Positions 44,946-54,904 of a stretch of DNA of 64,000 bases are shown here, piece after piece. The number at the start of each line of letters is the position of its first letter. The stretch's first letter is position 1. The notes under the pieces are model-generated. The model searched no databases and was not told where the DNA came from. It worked only from the letters and a program-made list of their open reading frames with translations. This DNA is from Paeniglutamicibacter sp. Y32M11 (GTDB lineage Bacteria; Actinomycetota; Actinomycetes; Actinomycetales; Micrococcaceae). Location of the stretch: positions 2,604,001 through 2,668,000 of the forward strand of contig NZ_CP079107.1 in assembly GCF_019285735.1 (NCBI RefSeq), read 5' to 3'. Position numbers and translations under genes: made by a program.

Positions 44946-45521
44946 ATGGCAGCACTGGACAACGAGGAACTTCCCACGATCTACAACCTGGCTTCGAGCG
45001 ACCCTCGAAGCGAGCTGATCGACAGGTCAACTGTGGGTGAAGAAGCGTTGCAACAGATCGAGCGGATCATGGCCGAAATGGGCCGACTGCGATCTGTTGA
45101 ACGAAAGATCTCTCGAGCTTCCCAGCAGTACATGAAGCTTAACGAGACGGATATGCGAGCAATTCGCTTCTTGATATCGGCGAAGAATACCGGCGATATA
45201 GTAACGCCTAGCGCGTTGGCTAAGTACTTGAAGATAACCACCGCTTCGATGACAAAGATGATCGACAAGCTTGAAAGAGCGGGTCACGTGGTACGAACCG
45301 CTCACCCGACAGATCGCCGTTCGCTGTGCCTTGCGGTAACAGATCATACCCACATGGCCGCACGCGAGCAGGTCGGTCGCCACCATGCCTCCCGCTTTGG
45401 CGCAGCGGCAAGGCTGACGCCCGCCGAACGGGAGGTCGTTATCCGCTTCCTCTCCGAGACGGCGCAGGACATGGAATCAAGCATCAACTCCGTGGGCGAG
45501 AAACCGACTCCCAAGCCTTAG
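44946..45521 (+). CDS. MarR-family transcriptional regulator
   Basis: Protein of 191 residues with a winged helix-turn-helix: MRAIRFLISAKNTGDIVTPS, then LAKYLKITTASMTKMIDKLE and the wing AHPTDRRSLCLAVT. Flanking helices (about 35-55 and 150-180) should dimerise. Codons are more AT-rich than those of neighbours. I choose ATG 44946; a TTG nine bases upstream is also open. It faces the SDR gene, and the nearby TspO and photolyase genes make light or oxidative stress a likely cue, as for MarR-type regulators of carotenoid clusters in relatives. Confidence 0.85.
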   Translation: MAALDNEELPTIYNLASSDPRSELIDRSTVGEEALQQIERIMAEMGRLRSVERKISRASQQYMKLNETDMRAIRFLISAKNTGDIVTPSALAKYLKITTASMTKMIDKLERAGHVVRTAHPTDRRSLCLAVTDHTHMAAREQVGRHHASRFGAAARLTPAEREVVIRFLSETAQDMESSINSVGEKPTPKP

Positions 45522-45534
45522 TCACCCACAGGGC

Positions 45535-47010
45535 TCAATCATCCTGAGGGTGCTGCTCGTTCTCCTGGGCAGCAATAGTGATGCGTCTAGCCATCGAGGA
45601 GAAGATGATTCCGTGGAACGGAAGAATCGCAGCCCAATAAAGTCGTCCGGCAAGACCCTTGGGGAAAAAGACCGCGCGTTGCCTGTAACGACTTCCCGTG
45701 CCGTGAGGTTCGACCGAAAGCTCCAGCCAGGCACGACCCGGAACTCTCATTTCCGCTCTCAAACGAAGCAGCCGATCGGGCACGATCTCCTCCACCCGCC
45801 ACCAATCCAGCGCATCGCCCAAAGCGAGGCTTTGCCTGCTACGCCGTCCACGATTCAGCCCTGCTCCACCGACAAGTTTGTCCATCACACCGCGCAGCGC
45901 CCACGCTCCGGGCAGCGAATAATACCCGGTGTCCCCACCGATGCTCTGGATCACGCCAAAAACGGCTTCCGGCGAGGCGGCTGAATCGCGCTCACGCTCA
46001 TCGGTATAAACGGTCTGCCCGGCCCACTGCGGATCGGAGGGCAGTGGCTCCGCCGGGGCCGCGAGCGCGTGGGCCGTACTCCAAGTGGTTTCAACAGTGT
46101 CATTGCGCATCTTGGCCAACGCCAATTCCACCGATCGTTGATAGCCGGTGAGCCCCAGTGGCGGGCGTTTGATGATCAAATCAATGTCGCGATTGCGCAT
46201 CACGCAATCGTGCTGGAGTGATTCAACCAGTGGAACGGCGAGAACGCGTGGAATGGGAGTGACCAGGTTGACCCATTGCGCCGCCAACCACGGTGTCAAC
46301 ACGGGAAGCGCCAAAATCACCGGCCGGCGCAGCTGTGCTGCATCGGCATAAAGGCGCATCATCTCGGCATAGCTATGGGCCTCGGGGCCGCCGATGTCGT
46401 AGGTGCCGGAAATCTCCGGCGCTAAGTCAGCACACTGACTCAAGTAGTACAGTGCGTCGCGAATAGCAATGGGTTGTACCTTGTTCAGTACCCAGCGTGG
46501 AGCGGGCATCACCGGCAACACGTCGGTGAGGTGCCTGACCATTTCAAAACTGGCAGAACCGGATCCGATGATCACCCCCGCCTGCAGCGTGAGGGTTGAA
46601 ATTCCACTGGCTTCGAGGATTCGGCCCACGGTGACCCGTGAGGAAAGATGTCGACTCAGATCACCTTCGGGGTGTAACCCGGAGAGATATACCAGTCGTG
46701 AGATGCCTTGGGTTTGCGCCGCCTTCACCAGCGTGCTGGCGCAGCGTTCCTCAATGGGCGCGAAGTTTTTGCTCCCGCTCATGGAATGCACCAGGTAGTA
46801 CAGCACCGTGGCTCCCTCGCACAGTTCCTCCGTGGCTTTCAGATCGGTGAGGTCTCCCTCGACGATATGTACCTGCTCGCTCCACGGGACATCGCGGAGG
46901 GCATTTTTCCGGCGTGTGAGCACTCGGACACTGTGACCCTGTTCCAGGAGCAGGGGCACCAACCGTCCGCCGATGTACCCGGTGGCGCCGGTAACGGCGA
47001 TGACGCTCAT
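45535..47010 (-). CDS. SDR oxidoreductase with C-terminal DUF2867 domain
   Basis: Protein of 491 residues. The N-terminal ~300 form an atypical short-chain dehydrogenase/NmrA fold with GATGYIGGRLVPLL at residue 8 and YYLVHSM and YLSGLHP where the active-site region lies. The last ~170 match DUF2867, a START-like domain (WALRGVMDKLVGGAGLNRGR). The cofactor is likely NAD(P), the substrate unknown. It overlaps the tspO stop by four bases (ATGA), so it follows tspO in the same message. Confidence 0.85.
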   Translation of the reverse strand: MSVIAVTGATGYIGGRLVPLLLEQGHSVRVLTRRKNALRDVPWSEQVHIVEGDLTDLKATEELCEGATVLYYLVHSMSGSKNFAPIEERCASTLVKAAQTQGISRLVYLSGLHPEGDLSRHLSSRVTVGRILEASGISTLTLQAGVIIGSGSASFEMVRHLTDVLPVMPAPRWVLNKVQPIAIRDALYYLSQCADLAPEISGTYDIGGPEAHSYAEMMRLYADAAQLRRPVILALPVLTPWLAAQWVNLVTPIPRVLAVPLVESLQHDCVMRNRDIDLIIKRPPLGLTGYQRSVELALAKMRNDTVETTWSTAHALAAPAEPLPSDPQWAGQTVYTDERERDSAASPEAVFGVIQSIGGDTGYYSLPGAWALRGVMDKLVGGAGLNRGRRSRQSLALGDALDWWRVEEIVPDRLLRLRAEMRVPGRAWLELSVEPHGTGSRYRQRAVFFPKGLAGRLYWAAILPFHGIIFSSMARRITIAAQENEQHPQDD

Positions 47011-47816
47011 AGCGTCGCTCCTTCCATGCGGTACTTAGCTATCCGTTTTACGCCTGCCACCACAACCAAGAGCAATAGTGCGGCGGCTGCGCCAAATGCC
47101 GTCATCGCGACGGCGGGAGACTCAAGTCCCCCATCACTGCGTCCAATGCCGATCCACGCGATGCCCCAGGTCATGGCCAGTGCCGTGGCGACCCTACCGC
47201 GCGAGAAGAGCACCGTCATCGCGCCGATCAAGGCCGCAACAACCACCAGAACACAGGCCAACGCGGGGGCCCAGGCTGCCTGGTTTCCTACCCCCATGGA
47301 GGAAAGCCACGCCGCGATATTCGCGATGGTCGCCACGCTCACCCATCCGAGGTAGGGACCGAAGGTGATGGCCATGAGCCAGAGTTCGAATCTCGATTGT
47401 TGCGGGCTAAGCATGCGCCTGAACATCTCGATGAGAACCACCAGAAGAACCACAATCACCACAACGCTTAGCGCCAAGAAGCCCAGTTGCACGGTGAAAA
47501 TCCACAATGCGTTGAGGATTGCCGAGGCGGCTGCCAGCGGACGGATCCGTGTTTGGGTGGGGCTCATGCTGGCTCGCGGGGTCATCTGCCAGATGGCGTA
47601 GACCACCAGGGCGGTATAGATGAAGCTCCAGATGGCAAATGCACCGGTGCCCGGGGCCAGCAGAGTGGCATCTGCACCGAGCCTGCCATCGGCCGCTTCT
47701 GCTATCGGTGTACCTCCGAGAGCACCGCTGCCGATAAAGGCACCAAGGGCTGCAATGAGTATGGATAGTGCACAAACGATTCGGATGGACAGTGAAGCTT
47801 TTTTGGTTTCTTGCAT
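47007..47816 (-). CDS. tspO: TspO/MBR family tryptophan-rich sensory protein
   Basis: Membrane protein of 269 residues with a core of about five helices and extra hydrophobic segments at both ends, longer than the usual 155-160. Family signs include FAIWSFIYTALVVYAIWQ and ITFGPYLGWVSVA. TspO binds porphyrins and responds to light and oxygen in other bacteria. The ATG at 47816 follows GAAGGAG; an upstream start would add 24 residues without such a site. Divergent from photolyase, which fits a photo-stress role. Confidence 0.8.
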   Translation of the reverse strand: MQETKKASLSIRIVCALSILIAALGAFIGSGALGGTPIAEAADGRLGADATLLAPGTGAFAIWSFIYTALVVYAIWQMTPRASMSPTQTRIRPLAAASAILNALWIFTVQLGFLALSVVVIVVLLVVLIEMFRRMLSPQQSRFELWLMAITFGPYLGWVSVATIANIAAWLSSMGVGNQAAWAPALACVLVVVAALIGAMTVLFSRGRVATALAMTWGIAWIGIGRSDGGLESPAVAMTAFGAAAALLLLVVVAGVKRIAKYRMEGATL

Positions 47817-47898
47817 CGCAGGTTCTCCTTCGTCGGGTGGTTCCTGCCGAATTGGGACGCCACACCGGATCAACACTAACTTGCTCAATGATCTTATA

Positions 47899-47913
47899 GC
47901 TAGTTAGGCTAGC
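47899..47913. promoter_or_regulatory. Candidate operator between tspO and photolyase
   Basis: GCTAG-TTAGG-CTAGC is a perfect 5-bp inverted repeat within an AT-rich patch (TTATAG...AATTATC) in the 305-base divergent region. It has the size of a MarR-family operator and lies close to likely -10 sequences on the minus strand (TATAAG). The MarR gene three kb away is the obvious candidate to bind it. Confidence 0.45.
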
Positions 47914-48121
47914 AATTATCGAGTTGGCGCCACAATCTACTCGCGCGGGAGAACTCAACAGTTTGTGACAGGCTCTAAGAACTCAACCTGCTGCCATCCG
48001 AGGCCTGCTTCCGACAAGCGGGGCATGCCGCGGAGATCCTTTATGGGGCCAGGTGCGATCAGACCGGCACCGATGAGCCATCGGGCGCCAATCGCGGTCG
48101 AAACCAAGGGAAAGGAACAAC

Positions 48122-49537
48122 GTGGTTCACCAACCAATAAGCCTGATGTGGTTCCGCGATGACTTGCGCGTCGCCGATAACCCGGCGTTGGTGTCTGCCA
48201 TGGACGCCGGCCCGACCATCGCGGTCTACCTCCTCGATGAGCAGTCCCCGGGAATCCGTCCGCTGGGAGGCGCCGCTAAGTGGTGGCTTCACCACGGTTT
48301 AGCTGACCTGCGGAAGAATCTCGCGATGCTCGGGTTAGAGCTCATACTTCGTCGCGGGGCAGCCGCGAGGCAGATCCCGGAGCTCATGGAGCTCGCCGGA
48401 GCATCATCCCTCCACTGGAATCGCCGCTACGGAGGACCGGAACGCTCCGTCGATTCTGTTGTCATGGAGCGTGTGCGGGCCGCGGGGGCAGCGGTTCACA
48501 GTCACGCTGGCTTTCTGCTGCACGAACCGTGGGTTCCGGTGACTCAGGAGTCAAAGCCCTACAGGGTTTTCACTCCGTTCTATAACGCCCTGCAGCGTTT
48601 GCCACTGCGAGAGCCGGTGCCCAAACCAGAGCCCCAGCAACCCCTGGGCTCGCTCGGTCTACACAGCGATGCGCTCACCGATTGGTCACTCCTGCCCTCC
48701 CGCCCTGATTGGGCTCAGGGACTGGCAGCGGCGTGGAACCCCGGGGAAGATCACGCGCAGGAGCGCTTGAAACTCGTGCTTGATGAGATCGCTGGAGACT
48801 ACCTCGATGGCAGAGACCGCCCGGATATCGACGGAACCTCGCGGCTATCCGCGGCACTGCGCTGGGGGCATCTGAGCCCCGGGCAGGTCTGGCGGGCGCT
48901 GAGCATGACAATCAGCAAACATCCACAACGGGCCACCGGCGCACAGTCCATCATGCGCCAACTGGCATGGCGCGATTTCTGCTGGAACCTGCTCTATCAC
49001 CAGCCGGATCTGGCAACCACGAATTTGCGCCCCGAATATGATGACTTCGACTGGTCCTGGCCCCAGGACTCCGCTTCTGGCGAGGACCACGATGATCTGA
49101 TCCGGCAGTATTTCATCGCTTGGTCAACCGGGGAGACCGGCTACGGGATGGTCGACGCGGGGATGAAGCAGCTGTGGGACACCGGTTGGATGCACAACCG
49201 TGTGCGCATGGTCACCGCTAGCTTTCTGATCAAAAATCTTGGGATCCATTGGCGAGTGGGCGAAGAGTGGTTCTGGGACACGCTGGTGGATGCCGATGCG
49301 GCTTCAAACCCCGCTAATTGGCAATGGGTCGCCGGATGCGGCGCGGATGCCTCACCGTTCTTCCGCGTCTTTAACCCGGAGCTCCAAGCCAAAAAGTTCG
49401 ACCCTCGGGGAACTTATGTGACCCGATTCGCGCCACTCAGCGCGGCGCAGCCGATCGTGGATCTCAAATCCTCACGCGCTGCCGCGCTGGCGTCCTATGC
49501 CGAAATGAAGGATCGTGGGGCTGCCCCGGAACGATGA
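48122..49537 (+). CDS. phr: Deoxyribodipyrimidine photolyase (class I CPD type)
   Basis: Flavoprotein of 471 residues that uses blue light to split UV-made pyrimidine dimers. Antenna domain (about 1-130, LMWFRDDLRVADNPAL), FAD domain (about 200-460) with TSRLSAALRWGHLSPGQVW, QLAWRDFCWNLL, TGYGMVDAGMKQLW, WMHNRVRM and DADAASNPANWQWVAGCGAD. These are the FAD- and lesion-binding blocks of folate-class I photolyases. GTG at 48122 follows AAGGAA. It is divergent from tspO-SDR. Confidence 0.92.
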   Translation: MVHQPISLMWFRDDLRVADNPALVSAMDAGPTIAVYLLDEQSPGIRPLGGAAKWWLHHGLADLRKNLAMLGLELILRRGAAARQIPELMELAGASSLHWNRRYGGPERSVDSVVMERVRAAGAAVHSHAGFLLHEPWVPVTQESKPYRVFTPFYNALQRLPLREPVPKPEPQQPLGSLGLHSDALTDWSLLPSRPDWAQGLAAAWNPGEDHAQERLKLVLDEIAGDYLDGRDRPDIDGTSRLSAALRWGHLSPGQVWRALSMTISKHPQRATGAQSIMRQLAWRDFCWNLLYHQPDLATTNLRPEYDDFDWSWPQDSASGEDHDDLIRQYFIAWSTGETGYGMVDAGMKQLWDTGWMHNRVRMVTASFLIKNLGIHWRVGEEWFWDTLVDADAASNPANWQWVAGCGADASPFFRVFNPELQAKKFDPRGTYVTRFAPLSAAQPIVDLKSSRAAALASYAEMKDRGAAPER

Positions 49538-49671
49538 ACGGGACCGGTTGTCGCAGGCGCGTGAGGAAGCGTTCGATGACCCTGCGGAGCCACCTCCTTG
49601 TTTCACCCGTGCCGGCGACGAATGTGCCGAGATCAATTGTGGCCGAGTGGATCCATGCTCCACCGAAAACG

Positions 49672-49713
49672 CGTAGGGCGCTGTACCGATGGGGATCGGT
49701 ACAGCGCCCTACG
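49672..49713. terminator. Terminator between photolyase and the permease
   Basis: CGTAGGGCGCTGTACCGAT and its exact complement around a GGGG loop form a 19-bp stem between convergent genes. Confidence 0.85.
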
Positions 49714-49759
49714 TGCGGAACGTCGCGGTGCCGCCAAGAAGCGACCCACCACAACGGAA

Positions 49760-51289
49760 CTAGTTCTTCAGTGCGGAGGCACGTTCTTCGGTTTCTTGAA
49801 TGGCTTGCATCTGCGGAGCAAACTTTTCGTTGAGCCGGGAATGACGCTGCCCGTAACCGAAGTAGATTACGACGCCGACCGCCAGCCAGAGGGCAAAGTA
49901 GATCCAGGTTTCCACCGCGAGGTTAAGCATCAGGTAGGTGCACAGAAGCGCGGAGGTGATCGGGATGAAAGGACCGAAGGGAACTCGGAAGGCAGGCTTA
50001 AGATCCGGGCGCTTTCGGCGCAGGACAATGATTCCCAAGCTCACCACGACGAAGGCCGAGAGTGTGCCAATGTTGATCATTTCCTCCAACACATCAACGC
50101 GGGTCACTCCGGCAACGATGGCCACCAAGGAACCGCAGATGATCTGAATGCGTGCCGGAGTGTTTCGCTTACCGGTCTTGGAGAGCCTGTACGGAAGTAA
50201 TCCATCGCGACTCATGGCCAGCACCACACGCGAGAGACCCATCAGAAGCACCATGACCACAGTGGTCAGGCCTATGAGGGAACCTACGGCAATGACCGAG
50301 GCTGCGCCCTCATTTCCCACCAGAGTGAACGCGGTGGCCAGGTTGGGGGTGTCCACGGCTGCCAGATCCTTGTAGGAAACCATGCCGGTCAGCGCCAGGG
50401 AGACTCCGATGTAGAGCAGCGTCGTCAGCGCAAGGCCAGCAAAGATGCCTCGGGGTAGGGTTTTGCTGGGATTCTTGACCTCTTCCGCGCTGGTGGCCAC
50501 CACGTCGAAGCCGACAAAGGCAAAGAAGACCAGTGCCGCGCCGGCGAAGACGCCCATCATTCCGTACTGGGCCGGGGCGGCACCCGTGGCGAAGGCAAAG
50601 AGCGATTGCTTCATGACCTCGGTGGTGCCCTCCGTCGCTGATGCGGGAACAGCATCGGGGATGAACGGGGCGTAGTTTTCGGCCTTAACGTAGAAGAAGC
50701 CGACCACGATCACAAACAGCACAACGCCGATTTTGATGACCGTGAAGACGTTTGAAACCGTGGCCGACAATTTGGTGCCGAGCACCAACAGGATCGTGAA
50801 CAAGGCCACGATCAGGAAGGGCCCCCAGCTCATGGTGACGATGCCTAATTCAATGGTGGGTGAGAGGTGTACTCCCACGAGCTGGAAGACTTCGGTGAGG
50901 TAAATGCCCCAGTATTTGGCGATCACCGCAGCAGCGGTGAACAGTTCCAGAACCAGGTTCCATCCGATGATCCACGCGACAAATTCGCCCATGGTCGCGT
51001 AGCTGAAGACATACGCCGATCCGGCCACCGGGATGGCCGTGGCAAATTCCGCGTAACACATGATCGCCATGGCGCATGTGAGTGCGGCGATGACAAAGGA
51101 AAGAGTGACGGCCGGGCCGGAGAAGTTGGCTGCGGCACGGGCACCCACGGAGAAAATACCTGCGCCCACTGCTACTGCGACGCCCATGATCATCAGGTCC
51201 CAGGTGTTCAGGGTCCTTTTGAGCTGGCGACCCGGTGCCGCGGCATCGGCCAGGAAGCTCTCCACTGGCTTGGTTCGAAAAAGATTCAC
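49760..51289 (-). CDS. APC-family amino-acid permease
   Basis: Membrane transporter of 509 residues with about 12-14 helices. The first helix has the unwound GVAVAVGAGIFSVG, and later EFATAIPVAGSAYVFSY and FFAFVGFDVVATSAEEVKNP mark the cationic-amino-acid-transporter (YfnA-like) subgroup. Substrate could be a branched, cationic or small amino acid. I use GTG 51289 behind GAGGAAATCT; a TTG six codons upstream lacks a site. Monocistronic. Confidence 0.87.
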   Translation of the reverse strand: MNLFRTKPVESFLADAAAPGRQLKRTLNTWDLMIMGVAVAVGAGIFSVGARAAANFSGPAVTLSFVIAALTCAMAIMCYAEFATAIPVAGSAYVFSYATMGEFVAWIIGWNLVLELFTAAAVIAKYWGIYLTEVFQLVGVHLSPTIELGIVTMSWGPFLIVALFTILLVLGTKLSATVSNVFTVIKIGVVLFVIVVGFFYVKAENYAPFIPDAVPASATEGTTEVMKQSLFAFATGAAPAQYGMMGVFAGAALVFFAFVGFDVVATSAEEVKNPSKTLPRGIFAGLALTTLLYIGVSLALTGMVSYKDLAAVDTPNLATAFTLVGNEGAASVIAVGSLIGLTTVVMVLLMGLSRVVLAMSRDGLLPYRLSKTGKRNTPARIQIICGSLVAIVAGVTRVDVLEEMINIGTLSAFVVVSLGIIVLRRKRPDLKPAFRVPFGPFIPITSALLCTYLMLNLAVETWIYFALWLAVGVVIYFGYGQRHSRLNEKFAPQMQAIQETEERASALKN

Positions 51290-51307
51290 AGATTTCCTCA
51301 GCGGCAA

Positions 51308-51605
51308 TGAAACGCGAAAACTAACCGAACTAGCGTAGCGCCGCTACCAAGCAACCACATATTCGCCCACCGTGGCCGTGCTGGTCGACCTCGGTGCGAG
51401 GACCCTGGCACCGAGGTCGGGATCACCTGCCGTTCGAAGTACGCCAAAAGGTTACTGACTAGGTTTTTTTACTATTCTTCGGGTCTGACATCAAAGTCAT
51501 CACGCACCCGGCATGATCACTTTGGCCCCGGCGACCTCGATCACTAACGTGGCCTAGACCTCACAAAAAACCGTGGCGGATCCCGGTATTTGCCCCCCTA
51601 ACCGA
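51308..51605. other. Intergenic region upstream of the permease
   Basis: About 300 bases. A T-rich patch (GGTTTTTTTACTATTC, near 51460-51480) may belong to the permease promoter. No gene or named element seen. Confidence 0.4.
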
Positions 51606-51661
51606 AGACCCCCGGGCGGTTGGTGCATCGATCACTCGATACACCAACCACCCGGGGGTCT
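51606..51661 (-). terminator. Terminator of the haem operon
   Basis: AGACCCCCGGGCGGTTGGTG and its near-complement (one mismatch) form a long GC-rich stem 18 bases past the hemL stop. No strong T run, but the position after the last gene is right. Confidence 0.8.
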
Positions 51662-51679
51662 GAACGCGCCGTGGTTGAA

Positions 51680-52993
51680 CTATGCCGCGGGGACCGCGGC
51701 AGCAGCTGCACGCGCCGCCGCCGGAAGGGCCGCGAAGATCTTGTTCATGGCCTCATCGTCGTGGGCGGAGGAGAGGAACCAGGCTTCAAAGACGCTGGGT
51801 GGCAGGTAGATACCGGCGTCCAGCATCGAGTGGAAGAACGGTGCATAGCGGTAGGCTTCCTGCGCCTGGGCCTGCTCATAGTTGTGTACACCGTGCTCCG
51901 AGGTCCCGAAGGCCACCGAGAACAGGTTTCCGGCTCGCTGGATGGAGTGATCCACTCCCGCCGCGGAGAGCGCCTCGGCCAGCGCACGCTGCAGCTCCAA
52001 GGACTTTGCGTCGATGTGCGCGTAGACCTCGTCGGTGGCGTGGGTCAGCTGGGCGATGCCTGCGGCCATGGCCACCGGGTTGCCCGAGAGCGTGCCGGCC
52101 TGGTAAACCGGCCCCAGCGGAGCCAGATAGTCCATGACCTCGGCACGACCGCCCAGTGCGGCGGTGGGAAGCCCGCCGCCGATGACCTTGCCGAAGGTGT
52201 AGAGATCCGGGATCCAGCCCTCGGTGCGTCCGGTCAGTCCCCAGTAGCCGGCATCCGAGGCGCGGAAACCGGTGAGTACCTCATCTAAGATCAACAGCGC
52301 TCCGTTGGCGGTGGTGGTCTCGGACAGGAACTTGTTAAAGCCGGCCGCCGGGGTGACAACACCCATGTTGCAGGGGGCGGATTCGGTGATGACCGCCGCG
52401 ATCTTGTCCCCGTGTTCGGCGAAGGCTGCGGTGATGGCTTCGCGATCGTTGTACGGCAGCACCAGGGTCTCGGCAGCGGTGGCGGCGGTAACGCCAGCGG
52501 AACCCGGCAGTGCCAGGGTGGCCAGGCCGGAACCGGCGGCCGCGAGCAGCCCATCGAGGTGGCCGTGGTAGCAACCGGCGAACTTCACGATGAGGTCACG
52601 GCCGGTGTAGCCGCGAGCCAGACGTACCGCGGTCATGGTGGCCTCGGTGCCGGTGGAGACCATGCGCATGCGCTCAACACCACCGAAACGCCCCATGACC
52701 AGCTGTGCCAGTTTGCCCTCATCCGGAGTGGAGGCACCGAAGGACAGCCCGCGGTCAACCGCCGCGTGCACGGCATCCTGAATGGCCGGGAAGGCGTGAC
52801 CCAGCAGGGCCGGACCCCACGAGCAGACCAGGTCGACGTAGGAGTTCCCGTCGGCATCGGTCAAATACGCACCCTTGGCACCGACCATAAACGGGGGCAC
52901 CCCACCGACCGAGCCAAAGGCGCGCACCGGGGAATTCACCCCGCCGGGCATGAGCTTCTGGGCGGTGGCAAAGAGTTCTGCGGAGCTGGTCAT
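51680..52993 (-). CDS. hemL: Glutamate-1-semialdehyde 2,1-aminomutase
   Basis: PLP enzyme of 437 residues that turns glutamate 1-semialdehyde into 5-aminolevulinate, the second step from glutamyl-tRNA. It has the PLP Lys in [17 protein letters not shown], the Asp of [12 protein letters not shown] and N-terminal [11 protein letters not shown]. The ATG at 52993 overlaps the hemB stop by one base (TAATG) with AAGGA upstream. Last gene of the haem operon. Confidence 0.95.
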   Translation of the reverse strand: MTSSAELFATAQKLMPGGVNSPVRAFGSVGGVPPFMVGAKGAYLTDADGNSYVDLVCSWGPALLGHAFPAIQDAVHAAVDRGLSFGASTPDEGKLAQLVMGRFGGVERMRMVSTGTEATMTAVRLARGYTGRDLIVKFAGCYHGHLDGLLAAAGSGLATLALPGSAGVTAATAAETLVLPYNDREAITAAFAEHGDKIAAVITESAPCNMGVVTPAAGFNKFLSETTTANGALLILDEVLTGFRASDAGYWGLTGRTEGWIPDLYTFGKVIGGGLPTAALGGRAEVMDYLAPLGPVYQAGTLSGNPVAMAAGIAQLTHATDEVYAHIDAKSLELQRALAEALSAAGVDHSIQRAGNLFSVAFGTSEHGVHNYEQAQAQEAYRYAPFFHSMLDAGIYLPPSVFEAWFLSSAHDDEAMNKIFAALPAAARAAAAAVPAA

Positions 52994-53976
52994 TATTTTC
53001 CTTCTTTCAGCCACTGGGCGAGTTCACTGGCCCAGTAGGTCAACACGGTGTCGGCACCGGCGCGGCGAATGCCCAAAACTGATTCGGTGATCGCGGCGCG
53101 GCGATCGATCCAGCCGTTGGCGGCGGCGGCCTCAATCATCGCGTACTCGCCACTGATCTGGTAAGCGGAGACCGGGACCGGGGACATCGCCGCGACATCG
53201 GCCAGCACGTCAAGGTAGCTCATGGCCGGCTTGACGATGAGCATGTCGGCGCCCTCGGCCAGATCCAGTTCAACCTCGATCAGCGCCTCGCGGCGGTTCG
53301 CGGCATCCATCTGGTAGGTGCGCCGGTCCCCGGTGAGCTGGGAATCCACGGCCTCACGGAACGGGCCGTAGAACGCGGAGGCGTACTTGGCGGCGTAGGC
53401 AATGATCGACACATCCTGGTGTCCGGCGGTATCCAGCGCCTGGCGGATGACGGCGACCTGGCCGTCCATCATGCCCGAGGGACCGAGCATGTGGGCGCCG
53501 GCCTCGGCCTGCACGATCGCCATCTCCCCGTAGATCTGAAGCGTGGCATCGTTGTCCACGGTGCCCGCCGCATCCAGCACGCCGCAGTGTCCGTGGTCGG
53601 TAAATTCGTCCAGGCAGACATCGGACATGATGACCAGCTCATCTCCCACCTCCGCACGCACCGCGGCGATGCCACGGTTTAGGATGCCGTCGGGGTCCAC
53701 CCCGGCGCTGCCCATGGCGTCGCGGGTCTCCGGGATGCCGAAGAGCATGATGCCGCCCAGGCCCAGCTCGACGGCCTCGGCGGCGGCTGCCTTGAGCGTG
53801 TCTATGGTGTGCTGAACAACCCCCGGCATGGAGCTGATCGGATTGGGTTCGCTCAGTCCCTCGCGCACAAACGCCGGAAGGATCAGCTGCTGCGGGGCGA
53901 TCACGAGCTCGGCCGAAAGCCGGCGCATGGCGGGGGTGGTGCGCAGACGGCGGGGCCTGCGGGCGGGGAATGACAT
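52993..53976 (-). CDS. hemB: Delta-aminolevulinic acid dehydratase (porphobilinogen synthase)
   Basis: Enzyme of 327 residues joining two aminolevulinates to porphobilinogen. Schiff-base lysines lie in [14 protein letters not shown] and VKPAMSYLD. The metal-site loop reads [14 protein letters not shown], keeping two of the three zinc Cys of the classical CxCxxxxxHGHC type and having Asp at the middle one. The RxxxQMDxANRREA block ([12 protein letters not shown]) is also present. AAGGAG precedes the ATG. Confidence 0.95.
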   Translation of the reverse strand: MSFPARRPRRLRTTPAMRRLSAELVIAPQQLILPAFVREGLSEPNPISSMPGVVQHTIDTLKAAAAEAVELGLGGIMLFGIPETRDAMGSAGVDPDGILNRGIAAVRAEVGDELVIMSDVCLDEFTDHGHCGVLDAAGTVDNDATLQIYGEMAIVQAEAGAHMLGPSGMMDGQVAVIRQALDTAGHQDVSIIAYAAKYASAFYGPFREAVDSQLTGDRRTYQMDAANRREALIEVELDLAEGADMLIVKPAMSYLDVLADVAAMSPVPVSAYQISGEYAMIEAAAANGWIDRRAAITESVLGIRRAGADTVLTYWASELAQWLKEGK

Positions 53977-54034
53977 TCTTAGCTCCTTGTGAAGCTCGTG
54001 GTTTGGGGTCTCAAAGGGTTAGTGGGCAGCGAAA

Positions 54035-54895
54035 TCAACGCGGCGGGTGGAGATCGGCGCGCAGGGATTGCTCCCAGGCGTTGATGAGTCCATCGGGTGT
54101 TGGGAACAGAGCCGTGGCGGCCGGTTCTAGGCCGCGAGCGCGCAGCCGCGCGGCGGTGCTGTCCCCGATCGCCACCAGTGCCAGGTGCGCGGGCGGTGCC
54201 GGGAGACGCGCGAGGAAGTTGTCAACGGTGCTCGGTGAGGTGAAGAAGACCGCATCAAGTCTGCCGCTGGCACCGGGCAGGTGCTCCGGCTCCAGCAGGT
54301 AGCTGCCCGCCGGCAGGTCGGGGGCAGCTACCGGGGTCTGCAGGGCGAGGTGCGGATTGCCCGGGGCGGGGACGGTGCGGTAGGCGATCACGATGTGTGC
54401 CGCCCAGCCGCGGGCGGCAAATCCGTCGCGCAGGGTTGCCGAGGCGATGTCGGCCTGCGGCATCAGGACGCTCGCCGGCTCCCCGGCGCGCAGCTGTTCC
54501 CATTCGGCGAGCATGCCGCGCGCCGAATGATCGTGACGCGGCATGAAGTCCACCCGCGCACCGAGCTCCCGCAGTGCTGCGGCCGTCGCCTCGCCGACCA
54601 CCGCCACCTGCGTGCCGGCGGGAATCATGAGGCGCAGATTCAGTGCCGCGGCCCGGTGTTTCAGCGCCCGGAGGGTATTGACCGAGGTGAGCACCAGCCA
54701 GTCGAAGTCACCGGCCAGCAACCGTGCCAGTGACGCGTCAAGGGCGCGGGTGTCGGCGGGCAGCTCAAAGTCGATGAGCTGGCATACCGCTGCACACGCG
54801 CCGCGCTCGGTGAGCCGCGCCACAGTCTCTGCCGCCCGCGCGGGGTCGCGCAGGAGCAGAGCGGTGCGGTGTGTGAGCACTGAATCAGCTCTCAT
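54035..54895 (-). CDS. hemD: Uroporphyrinogen-III synthase
   Basis: Protein of 286 residues with the two-lobed HemD fold, which closes hydroxymethylbilane with inversion of ring D. Diagnostic patches are FDWLVLTSVNTLRAL, VAVVGEATAAALRELG, VFFTSPSTVDNFL and ALVAIGDSTAARLRARG. HemD sequences vary greatly, but the position between hemC and hemB makes the call firm. Nine bases separate it from the hemC stop. Confidence 0.92.
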   Translation of the reverse strand: MRADSVLTHRTALLLRDPARAAETVARLTERGACAAVCQLIDFELPADTRALDASLARLLAGDFDWLVLTSVNTLRALKHRAAALNLRLMIPAGTQVAVVGEATAAALRELGARVDFMPRHDHSARGMLAEWEQLRAGEPASVLMPQADIASATLRDGFAARGWAAHIVIAYRTVPAPGNPHLALQTPVAAPDLPAGSYLLEPEHLPGASGRLDAVFFTSPSTVDNFLARLPAPPAHLALVAIGDSTAARLRARGLEPAATALFPTPDGLINAWEQSLRADLHPPR

Positions 54896-54904
54896 GTGAT
54901 GGGC

